From Azolla caroliniana (Eukaryota > Polypodiophyta): a DNA stretch of 64,000 bases. The notes under the pieces were generated by a model. The model was not told the origin of the DNA. It saw only the letters and a program-made list of their open reading frames with translations, and did no database searches. The translations under genes and the position numbers were made by a program. The DNA is taken from NCBI GenBank assembly GCA_043228905.1, contig JBHGNT010000001.1, positions 25,296,001-25,360,000 of the forward strand. Direction: 5' to 3'. Shown piece after piece: positions 49,901-60,404 of the stretch (its first letter is position 1; every line of letters begins with the position of its first letter).

Positions 49901-50400
49901 CTCTTGCTCTGGTCATGCATATCTCGTGTCCTAAGCAAATTTGGTATTCTCTTAATTCATCTCGTTCATTTCTCCCAAATCCTCGTGCATGGCTCATACA
50001 GGGACCATATGCATGTGCATGCATATATGTATATATATGTCTCGAATCTTTTGCATTAAGATGCTATCGATAACGTAATGTAAACCAAGTTGTTATGACT
50101 AACTCATGCGACGACGGGAATGAAAGCATGAGGGGAGGGTTGATTGAGTGAGCCTATGCATGGTGAATGAGATTGTGGTTTTGCTTGTCCGAAGGGGTTC
50201 TAAGCGCCGGCCGGCCTCTTGAAATCAAGAAACTCATACATACACACATCCTAAATAGATACACTCCTACTCCTCCTTCCTTGTTAGTGTTGATTGAATG
50301 TGAGAAACAGAGAAGAGAGAAAACAGAGAAGAGAGACAGAGAGCAGGCAGGGCACACTCACACACACACACACACAGAGACAGAGGCAGCCATTCACACG
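46954..50400. other. Gene-free stretch between SRR1 and RopGAP
   Basis: The first few hundred bases are the SRR1 3' flank. No exon was recognised in the rest, apart from the tRNA-like element at 48216. Short open frames at 48666-48905 and 49043-49237 show no known domain. Confidence 0.45.
48216..48290 (+). repeat. Possible tRNA-derived SINE head
   Basis: An A-box-like tggtgttgtggtaaaagc is followed about 45 nt later by a B-box-like gggttcaagg, the spacing of a tRNA promoter, with an anticodon-arm-like inverted pair between. No tail or target duplication was defined. Confidence 0.4.
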
Positions 50401-50677
50401 CGCGTATGACTTTTATTTACCATATTTATATATATGTATACATATAATTTATACTGTGCCCTCCCCTGTTTCTTTCTTTCTTTCTTTCTTACGATCTCAA
50501 CGACTCCTCTCGCTCGTGTCGCAATTCTCTCTCTATATACTCTACTCTCTTTTTTTGTGTGTATTTCTTCTTCTTCTTCCCCTTCTGTCAAAGAAAGAAG
50601 AGACCCAGAAAAGTAGGCACAGACCAAGGGTAGGGGGGGGGGAGTTGTTGTGCTGGGATTTGAAGAAACAGAGAGAA

Positions 50678-50718
<41 letters not shown>

Positions 50719-50994
50719 AAAAACTGAAGGTGGGTCTTTCATCTTCCCCCCCAAACGCTCTGCTTTTTTTGGGTTGATGGGAATGTGTGTGTGTGCCATT
50801 GCTTCATTTGCCGTAGAAGCCATAGCTGCTGATGCAGCAGCCACAAGAATGTAACTACTTTTTCTTTTCTTTTTATTCCATCTCTGTTATCTTCCTTTCC
50901 CTTTTTTCTTCTTTCTTTCTTTCTTTCTTTCTTGGCGTTTCACTCCCCCCCCCCCCCTCCTTTCTGTATGTATCTCTCTCTGATTTTGCATCTG

Positions 50995-51029
<35 letters not shown>

Positions 51030-51197
51030 ACAGCAGCAGGAACGCCTGATTTACAAAAAAGAAGAAGGAAATCCATCATACCAAACGTCATCTCTCCAAA
51101 ATCCTTTTGTTTTTATCACCCCCCCCCCTCCTCTTTTCTTCTGTTCCACCCAAGCCACGCCAAGCCAACCCCACACCACGGCATTATCTTTGGTCCC
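50401..51197 (+). promoter_or_regulatory. RopGAP promoter and microsatellite-rich leader
   Basis: TATA-like stretches occur at about 50428 (tatatatatgtatacat) and 50530 (ctctatatactc). The leader region holds a (GA)n run at about 50683-50717, C and TTTC runs near 50910-50960, and an (ATC)n run at 50994-51028. Several upstream ATGs exist. One, at 50832, is in frame with the RopGAP ATG at 51198 and would add a Phe/Ser-rich extension. Confidence 0.45.
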
Positions 51198-53504
51198 ATG
51201 AATCTGCGTAAATCGAAGCGATTTCCTGTACACCATGGTGAGTTTTGAACTTCCCATAACCCCGTTTCCCCTTCTTGTGCTCATACTGCCGGAGAAGCCA
51301 TTCATTTCCTTTTCCTTCCTTCCTTATCTGTCTGTGCTTGTATTGAAATTCCATTTCTAGTAATACATACACAATGATGATGATGATGATGAATTTTGGG
51401 GGTGGATTAATTTTTTTGCAGGTTCTCAAGAGAGCTTGCTAGATCCTAGCTGCCCAGCTCTCACAAATCCTTCAGATTTCTTCCTCCTCCAAGACCACAA
51501 CCTCATAATGGCAGAGGTGTTGTCTGTTTCTCCGCACCATCACCATCACCATCACCAAACCTCCTCTGCTTCAGCAACAGCAGCATGTGGGACCACCATG
51601 GCTCCTGCTCCCACTTCTGAGGCAAATGCTGGGCTGATGCTGGATTCCAGCCCTTCCTCGTCTTTTCCTCCACATACGCCCATCTCTCCTCTTCCCAATT
51701 TCAGTTGCAGTAGTAGTACCACCTGTGAGCCTTCCGTGTTACTACGCCAAGAGCAAATACCAAGACCTGGACACATTCTTCCACAAGGCTGCCGGGATGA
51801 TGTGGAGCTTTCTCTTTTGACCTTCATATTCGAAGCTTTACGAAGATCAGGGCTCTCCTGTCAGGGATCTGAAGATCAGATCAAAATGGAAATCAGCCAC
51901 CCAACCAATGTCAGGCACGTGGCTCATGTCACTTTCGATAGGTTCAATGGGTTTCTTGGGCTACCAATAGAGTTTCAGATGGAGATTCCAAGAAGAGTTC
52001 CCAGTGCCAGGTATTGCCCCCCAATCCTTCAAGATAACATTTTTGGGCGGTAGGTGGTTAAGTATCTTGCATTTTCTTTTCTTTTTCCTTTCCTTTATCT
52101 GAAGAAAACTGTTATGCTACAGCGTCAGTGCATTTGGAGTTTCTGCAGAATCAATGCAGTGCTCCTATGATCGGAACGGGAACAGTGTGCCTACTATACT
52201 GTTACTTCTTCAGGAGAGACTGTATGATCAAGGCGGTCTTAAGGTCTTACAATTTTATATCTCTATCAATGTCATTGCTTTTCTACATCCGGCACACAGA
52301 TTTTCCAATTCTATGTTTTGCCATCTATCAGCAGGCTTTGTATGTGATGTTTATGAATCTAATCCTGACAGGCAGAAGGAATATTCAGGATAAATGCTGA
52401 GAATAGTCAGGAAGAGCGCGTGCGGAGTGATTTAAACCATGGCATTGTGCCATATGACATTGACGTTCACTGTTTGGCAGGGTTGATCAAGGTGCTTTCC
52501 TTTGTGCATTTTCCTACTTTTTGAAGAAAGACCAGTGTTTAATTTTAACCAATCCAGTCTGCGGTAACTGATTTGTCTCCGCCGTTTTTTCTTATCAATG
52601 TGGTACCTTGACTTACAGGCATGGTTCCGGGAGCTGCCAAGGGGTGTATTAGACAATCTCTCACCAGAGCAAGTAATGCAATGCAATACAGAGGAACAAG
52701 CAGTAGCGTTGGTGAAGACACTGCCTCCCATGCAAGCAGCACTCTTGGATTGGGGAATCAACCTGATGGCAGATGTTGTGCAAGAAGAACACTTCAATAA
52801 GATGAACGCACACAACATAGCAATGGTGTTTGCTCCCAACATGACGCAGGTGAGAGTCATGAGATTTTTGGGCTGACATTCATACCGTTTCCTAAAATTC
52901 CTTTGTCTGATAAAATCATCCCTATTTGCAGATGTCAGATCCGTTGACTGCATTAATGCATGCAGTTCAAGTCATGAATTTACTCAAGATGCTTATTCTT
53001 AGGACGTTACGGGACAGGGAAGAGGTTCTCTTGGATCCGAGGCCAACTTCTACATGTAGTGAACCACCGAGTGGGAATGGGCGGGACAATGCCAGCAAAG
53101 AGGCAGCAGCCCCCTCCATCATTTCCAACAGGGGAGCAGGTAATAGCCAAATGATGGCGGAAACAGAAGTGTTTCTGAGATCATTCCACATGAGGGACAG
53201 TATAGGTGGCTATGAATCTGCTCATGATACAGAAGAAATGTTCATGACGAGGTTGCAGTCTAAATATGAACATGACTTTTCGAGTGAGAGGCAGGGATCA
53301 TCTTCCACTGTCTCAAGTTCTTTGGATGGTAACAGCAATGGCTCCAGTCCAAGTCTCATCCTTCCTGGAGAATCACAAGGTTCGCCCATACCCGCCTGCT
53401 GGAATTCCCTTCCCAGCAAATCAGAGCTCTCCAACTTAGTGAAGGACCTCACCGTTAAGAGCGACGGGATCGACCAACTCGCTGGAAGGGTCAAAGCGTG
53501 GTAA
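51198..53504 (+). CDS. ROPGAP: Rop GTPase-activating protein (CRIB-RhoGAP)
   Basis: Plant RopGAP, which stimulates GTP hydrolysis by Rop small GTPases near the plasma membrane and cytoskeleton. Exons: 51198-51237, 51422-52010, 52123-52243, 52372-52491, 52619-52849, 52932-53504. They total 1674 nt in consistent phase, giving 557 residues. The N-terminal region has a His run (VSPHHHHHHH) and low-complexity Ser/Pro/Thr. A pre-CRIB helix reads LSLLTFIFEALRRSGLSC. The CRIB motif starts near residue 171 (ISHPTNVRHVAHVTFDRFNG). The RhoGAP domain covers about 215-400, with the arginine finger R256 in AEGIFRIN, then VHCLAGLIK, AWFRELPRGVLDNLSPEQVM and NIAMVFAPNMTQ. A ~150-residue Ser-rich tail follows. 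The first ATG of the short exon 1 gives MNLRKSKRFPVHHG; an ATG at 51508 in exon 2 is the alternative. All key GAP residues are present. Confidence 0.92.
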
Positions 53505-53876
53505 TTGCAATTCAAGGGGAGCACGTAAACTAAGCTAAGCTTATATCTGTCATTCTCTATTCAAGGGGAGCACCTAAACATCGTCTTCCTCACATGTCTT
53601 GTCCAAAGAAACGGCCATGTACACTATATAGATATAGATAAATAGACAGTATCAAAGATTGGCTTGTATGTATGCCCTTTTCTTATAAGACATTGAACAT
53701 CTCTGCTGACTTGGACTTCTGAAGTGGAGGAGCCAAATAAACTGAAACATTTATTTGAACAACCATCCTTTGTACCATATCCAGGCTAATTGATGAAATT
53801 TCTTGTTCTTTCAGACAATTGAGTGAACTGTCATTTTGTTGTATACCACTGTTCATTGTGGTCATTATATGGATAC

Positions 53877-54084
53877 CACAGACTTTTAATTTCTTGACGT
53901 GGGGAGGGAGAGGGTTATTAACATTTTACAGGTTCAGCGGTGCTTCCAAATTCCAGGATAAATTAAGCTCTTGCACTGTGCACAGACTTTTAATTTCTTG
54001 ACGTGGGGAGGGAGAGGGTTATTAACATTTTACAGGTTCAGCGGTGCTTCCAAATTCCAGGATAAATTAAGCTCTTGCACTGTG
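53877..54084 (+). repeat. Perfect 104-bp tandem duplication
   Basis: Units 53877-53980 and 53981-54084 both run from cacagacttttaatttcttg to ctcttgcactgtg with no difference seen, which implies a very recent event in the RopGAP 3' flank. Confidence 0.93.
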
Positions 54085-55433
54085 CTTTATGCATGTGTGT
54101 ACACTATTCATTCTATTTAATCCCATGTTTTATGATGGAGTGGAGGGCGGGCACATCAACTGTCTTTGGTACACAAGTACTATATATTTGATCTTTTCTT
54201 CTACAGCCCCCCATCCATGGATAGTTCCCATCGGGATTCAGGGAGAGAAGTTGATGATTTAGACATTGTTCCCGTGGATGATCTCTCATATTTAAGACAT
54301 TTATTTAGACAGGAGCACTCACAGAACCCTGTTCTTATTCCATGCATTTAGCTCCATATTTGTCTGTTTGAGAGCAGGCCCAATAATTTCATTGCCTTTT
54401 GTTCTGTTTTCCTTGTTGAAGGTTACACAATGAATGTTGTATCATATATGCTTAATTGAGGATATACATTTGTTTTTTCTACTTGCTGCTTGACCTGACC
54501 CACTCCATTTGTAGAAGCAACTTTCACTACAATAAGTGCAAACACATGCTTAGCTCCTCAGGTTTCTATGCTAACCATGGTGAACTCTCACGTCTGATTC
54601 TTGTTTGTGCAATTTAAAGAATAGCCTTAAGTATGGTGTTTTTTCACAAGCTAGCTGGATCCAAAGGATGTTTGCTACAGTTGTCGAAGATAACGGAAAA
54701 AACATCTGATTCTTGTTTATGCAATTTAAAAGCATAGGCTCAAGTATGGTGTTTTTTCACAAGCTAGCTGGATCAGAATGATGCTTACAACAGTTGTCGA
54801 CGATAATACCTGCTTGCATTTAAAATGGAAAAAACCTGCTTGTCACCCACATAGTTTTTCATAAAACTTGCTGAGGTGTGTCTCTCATATACACGATAAT
54901 ACCCTCTTGTTATCCCCACTAACAATAGGTGTTTCATGTTGAAGATAGCTCAAATGAACTTCAGATTTGGGACTTTATCTTTTCTTTGACATCGGAACCA
55001 ATGCATGTTGTTTTTTAGCATTTCTCTTTTCTTTGACATGGTAACCAATGCATTTTGTTTTTTAGCATTTCCTTGAAAAGTGCAATGCTATCGTCCTCTG
55101 CACTCTACTAAGATGTCACTGTCAACATTGTAAGGCCAGTTTTTTTAGCAGCAATTGGTTAGATTCCATGATTTGGAGCAAAAATTATCAATACTTTTTA
55201 TAATAAATGCACACTACTTGATACTTGAACCCACAACCTTAATTTTCCAAAAGAAAAGCTTTTTATTTCTACACAATGGTAAACCTCAAGGCCTGACTCA
55301 TCGATTGAGAACTTCAAGAAAAGAAAAGTCAAATCAGGACCTAGGTGGTTACTATCCCAAAACAAATGTTGCTTTCATGTGAACATCAAGACAGTAGAGA
55401 AGCTAGAAACACGTAATAGAATTTATTCCAAAT
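54085..55433. other. RopGAP downstream region
   Basis: A ~119-bp duplication lies at about 54586-54815 (gtctgattcttgtttgtgca and ctgattcttgtttatgcaat starts). A ~58-bp duplication lies near 54968-55073 (ttttctttgacat.g.aacc). An acceptor-like tcttctacag at about 54206 precedes a short open stretch (MDSSHRDSGREVDDLDIVPV... to the TAG at 54349) that may be an orphan exon. No other exon was recognised. Confidence 0.45.
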
Positions 55434-55615
55434 GGGTTAAACATTGTTGGTGGCAAGTCCAAGACTTCTTTACAAGAATCCATAAGCCCCCTTTTTTCAT
55501 TCTTGCTTAATATGCCACTACTTGGGGTTAAACATTGTTGGTGGCAAGTCCAAGACTTCTTTACAAGAATCCATAAGCCCCCTTTTTTCATTCTTGCTTA
55601 ATATGCCACTACTTG
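55434..55615 (+). repeat. Perfect 91-bp tandem duplication
   Basis: Units 55434-55524 and 55525-55615 both run from gggttaaacattgttggtgg to atatgccactacttg with no difference seen. Confidence 0.93.
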
Positions 55616-56788
55616 TGGAGGGCTATTATTGTGGTATTGAGAGGTTGGGGCCCTATGCATAAGTTGTATCCGAAGATCACTCCACCATTCAAGGGAAAGA
55701 GAAGATTACACAATATTACAACTAAGTATTGACATTTGTTCATGCTTAGACTAAACAATGCCTATATATTTTGTGTTTGTTATTATATTTCTTGATAATC
55801 TTCTAGATATTCATGCATCCATAATTCTTGTATAATCCCATAAACTAATGACATGCTAGCTTCAAAAATTCTCTAGTGATCTTGCAATTGTGCATGGCAC
55901 CAAAAATGTAGCTTGTCTACCTCTTCATAGACACAAACACATTGTCTAGGCATGTTTAGCCTCTTACTTTAAATACACTCAAGAGACTTTAAATTGTTAC
56001 ATCAAGAGTCAATACCCTTATACATCTTCAACTTTTTTTGTAATTAGTATTTCAGAAGACATGTGCCATGACCGTTTGCTTTGACCATATAATTCCTCAA
56101 GTAATCGATACAAGTCATTTTCAAGTACTCAGAAGCATTCAAGAAAACAAGGTTTTCCCTCATGCCTGCTAATGGTGAGAGACAGGATAGTTCATGACAT
56201 ATTAACCGACTGAGTGCACAATATTGGGCTGGGTAAAACACACAATATGCAGTAACATCTGACAATACGGCAGTAAAGTTCTTCATGCATTGTCTCATGC
56301 ACTTTCACCGTTATGTGAAGATCAACATTTCATGCCAAATCTATACAATAGACCTGGGGGTATCTGATCTTGCCTTGACATATTTAACCTTGGCAATCTT
56401 GTGCAGATGTCTAATCTTCGCCGTGGCATATGTAAGCTTGGCAATCTTGTGAGGGTATATTGTGCAATCTTATGGAGGAGGCAAGGACGGACAAAAGTAG
56501 GGCAGGCTTTTACCGCTAATATAGTATACAATCAGAGTGTTTGACGAGCCCCAAATTTGTCATAAAAATGTTTTATGCAACGCTCTTTCAACTCATTAAC
56601 ATCATCCACCTCCTTTGTTGCTAGGATCAACCCATGAATGCACAACTAGAATGAAAAAACTTAACTTCAGTCTCACATACAAATTCTGTTCAATTGAGTA
56701 TCTGGGGAAAACAAACTTTCCGAGGAAGATGTCCACCTTCTCGTACAAAGCTCTTCAAGTTTTTGATAAAATTCTATATCTTCTTGTA
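55616..56788. other. Intergenic, no gene seen
   Basis: AT-rich sequence. A short diverged duplication (cttggcaatcttgtg twice) lies near 56388 and 56436. No exon was recognised. Confidence 0.4.
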
Positions 56789-57080
56789 TCAAGCACAAGC
56801 AAGTTCTTGATGATTTTTTTTCAGCCAATCCATGCTCTCTTTAACCTGCTGATACTGCCTCCTGGGATTATGAACCTTCAAGATAAATATTGCTTTATTT
56901 AAATCTTCACTTAGGAATAATACCTCGACATCCATCTGGTGGATCTGAAAGTCTAGGTGACCTGCAATTGCTAATACAAGAAAAATAGATAGTTGATCTA
57001 GCTCTTGACAAGAGTGCGTTATCAAAATCAATGCCTGGCGTTTGGGCAATACCTTTTGGACAGTACTTTTGCATGGAGTT
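56789..57080 (-). pseudogene. copia reverse transcriptase relic
   Basis: Two minus-strand frames carry adjacent RT pieces: CPKGIAQTPGIDFDNA (compare copia KGFTQTPGIDFDETF) and then, after a frameshift, GHLDFQIHQMDVEVLFLSED and KESMDWLKK. The order is that of the copia RT core. No LTRs were found nearby. Confidence 0.75.
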
Positions 57081-58299
57081 TCTATATAAGGGAATGCGAA
57101 ATTTCATTTCACACAAAACACATTCATGCCTCATTATTTTCCTCTCAACGTGCAAGGAAGCTGGTTCCATTGATTAACTAGAAACATTGTTACATTCTTC
57201 AATCACGGCAACGTGCCATTGCTTGGTATGAGGTTATCAAACATTCCCTAGATAGGTCTGGTCCATCTTTCATCAACCACTCTTATTAGGACCATTCTAA
57301 CTATAAGTTTCTTGTGTGTAGTCTGATGCAAGCCTATTTGCAATGCTCTTCTCAATGTAGCCAATCTAAGATGGGCTTCTTCGTATATGTGTCAAAAACG
57401 GTATCGAGGTAGCACATTGGAAGCAGATTCTGGAGAGAGCACACCATGAACCCATCTTGGAAGATCATTTCATCCATCGAAAGGACAGGGGCATCTCGAT
57501 TAGATTGCATTCATAAGTAACAACTTCTTCTCATAAAATAATACTGTCTGAAACTTACCTCAGTTACCTATTCCGATGTCTGCAGCATGGGTAATAAATC
57601 ATACACTCCTAAGGCAAATGGTTTTTATTTATCTCCAAGTTCCTGCTTATAACTCTTTTGAAACACATACAAAGGCAGAATTGCAAATCGTTCAAAGATA
57701 GTTCAAGAAGGTTTGATACCCATCCATGCTTCTCCAAGAGCGACTTTGAAAAATTTCTGGGTGACAGGTTCAGGGGCCTAAAGCAGGCATACAAAGATAA
57801 TTATACCCAACAAGAACAATGATCTTAATTTATAAGCAAGTCTGTTTGTTCGTACATCTTTTGAAACATATGAAAAGGCAGGTCTGCCAAATGTTTGATG
57901 CAAGTCCATGGAAGGTTTGATGCCCATTTACACTTCTTCAAAGAGTACCTTAAAGTAAAGATTTTGAATGTGCATTGCCATGTGAAATGCTTCTTACCTA
58001 GCTGGTCTGAGATGACATGCAGTTTAACCAAATTCAATGTGCATTCTTGAGAGAGAGGTTTCCTTTCCACAATTCCACAAATCTATGCTTGACACCGTAC
58101 TCTTTCAAGTAGACATTGATCTCAAGAGTCTGAATTGAGTATATGCGCAGAGCGAAAAGACTGGCGTTCAGCTGGACAGGGAGGTTTTTGGACGGGGTTC
58201 ACAAATTTGGATCACCTATTGACTTTCTGAGCCGTTATCGAGGAGAGCAATGCCCATAATAAGAGGATTTATTGCTGCTTTGTGAATTTTTGAAAAGCC
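57081..58299. other. Repeat-rich gene-free stretch
   Basis: Two related blocks of about 110-120 bp lie at about 57650-57765 and 57850-57960 (ttttgaaacacatacaaagg / ttttgaaacatatgaaaagg, both ending after a caagaaggtttgatacccat-type segment). They are imperfect direct repeats of unknown origin. Confidence 0.45.
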
Positions 58300-58545
58300 T
58301 TTGAACTGTGCTGTGTGTTCATCTTATGCATCGGTTAGAAGCCCTTGGTATCCCTATAGATATGCCAATAGGAAATCGATGCACTGTACGAATCCGTGTC
58401 AGGAAAAGTGTGATCTCTCAATTGTTTGTCAGAGACTGTGACTAGCACAATTGGAGTAAAACAAGGATGCCCACTATCACCCACTCTCTTTGGTCTCTTT
58501 GGAGTAAATTCTGACGAATGATCAATTCAAACCGTACAGCCTTAG
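58300..58545 (+). pseudogene. LINE reverse transcriptase fragment
   Basis: HRLEALGIPIDMPI near 58330 and, one frameshift later, IGVKQGCPLSPTLFGLFG at 58450-58503 match the conserved RT blocks upstream of the catalytic YADD in plant non-LTR elements. The catalytic region itself was not found. Confidence 0.75.
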
Positions 58546-60404
58546 GAAGATATTTATTTGTTGAAGTACTCCAGTACTTTTCAACATATAGCCAGATGTT
58601 TGTCTTCTGCAGTAATCTATCAATACAAGAACATAGTTGGTTCCTACAAGACTTTTAACTAAGGCTGCTCCAGTCATACAGAGGTGCACCAAACTGCTCA
58701 GCCGATTTGCTCTTAATGCAGGTCTCTTGTCTTGCTATTTGATGATGATAGGCTTGTATGGAGCATGCACAACTCCAGAGATGCCTTTGTCCCCAATACA
58801 AGATCCTCCACCAGGGTGACCATCCATTTCTCCGAGCTTTGTTTACTTCTGTGGCTCTGAATTGCATTACTGGCATGTGCCACATATGCTAGGTGAATGG
58901 ATTGTTCAAATCAGTTCAGATTTCCTTATCTTGCTCTTTGAACAATGTTGTTATTTTCTGAATTAAGCAACAAAGGACACTCGTGATTAACACCTTCGAT
59001 TGACCACCAACTTTGCCAGGGAGAGGAGATTTCGATGAAGATGTGGAACATAGAGAAGCACGTTCTTGTTTCCTGGATCAACAAGTCGACTTGACTGTAT
59101 ATAGCTTCAGCCAGGCTGTGGGCTTATAAAATAACCAGCAAACGACGTTTCTCTTGTATCTATGCTCTGTTAGTTTGCCTTTACATTCTGGAAAACGCTA
59201 CACATCTAATCTAAACTGATGTTCTCTGAAGGTGAAAGTCTGTTTATCACCCCTCACAAAAAGCTGCACATCTTATCTAAACTGATGTTTTCCAAAGATG
59301 GAAGATGGTTGACATTCAGGAAAAAGCTGGACATCTAATCTAAACTGATGTTTTCCTGAGATGAAAGACGGCTTATCACACCATGCAAAAAAGTTAAAAA
59401 GGATACAGAACAAATTAGTGATAGCAAAGTGAATATACTAAATCTCTCTATTACCATCTGCTATCTCCAACAGAAAAATCATGACAATCAAAGGAAATTA
59501 CCTTTTCTTAATAAGGAATATTAAATAGATGAAAAGCACTGCTCATCAAAGAAAGCTTGGTTAGAAGGACCCACTTTCAGTTCCAGAGGTGCTGTCGAAT
59601 CCAGTACATGTAGGCGACTTGCATACCTGACCAAATTGGTATATTATTCTGCTGCATTGAAATTGCCAGAGCATGCATATTCAAGCCTCAAGCCTCACGT
59701 CGACTGTAAGCTTTGTTGCAGGTATTTTTACAGCATCATCCCATTGGGCAGATGATTTCATTTTAATATCCTTCATAAAAAATCAAAAGCATATGGAAGC
59801 AGGGTTCTTATTATGGTTTCATCTTAGAAAATTAATTCTGATATCTGTTCAGCCTTGCTATATCATATTACTCCTAGTTTAAATTAAATTACCAGTAAGA
59901 GTAACTGAGGTTACCAATGGATCTAATTTTTTATGTAAAGTTGCTTTCTTCACAAAGACAATGATTTCCATTGGATTTGTTTTACATTCTCTGGACACAT
60001 TGTTGCAAATTGAATGTAAGAGTAACTGAGGTTACCAACGGATCTAATTTTTATGTAAAGTTGCTTTCTTCACATAGACGATGATTTCCCTTGGATTTGT
60101 TTTATATTCTCTGGACACATTGTTGCAAATTGAATGCTAAAATGCCATGGTTTACAGCTTAGAGAAGGCGTACCATATCTCACAGCACTGATCTTTTGAA
60201 GAGGGGAAATTGAGAAACGTTTCTTTTTGCAAGGAAACCCCCTTGATTTGCTTGAAATATATTTTCTATTGCATCCCTGATACAAAATGTATGATTTTAC
60301 CTGCCTCCAGGTAGTTTCTAGCCTGTAAATATTTTTCATGAAAATGCAGGACCGAGGTATACAATCACGAAGCATCACTACATGTCCATCACAATTCTTG
60401 ACGT
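58546..60404. other. Gene-free 3' flank of the PLS-PPR gene
   Basis: Three ~65-bp imperfect repeats lie at about 59195-59390 (cacatct.atctaaactgatg). A 121-bp tandem duplication lies at 59896-60016 / 60017-60136 (taagagtaactgaggttacc start). No exon was recognised. Confidence 0.5.
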
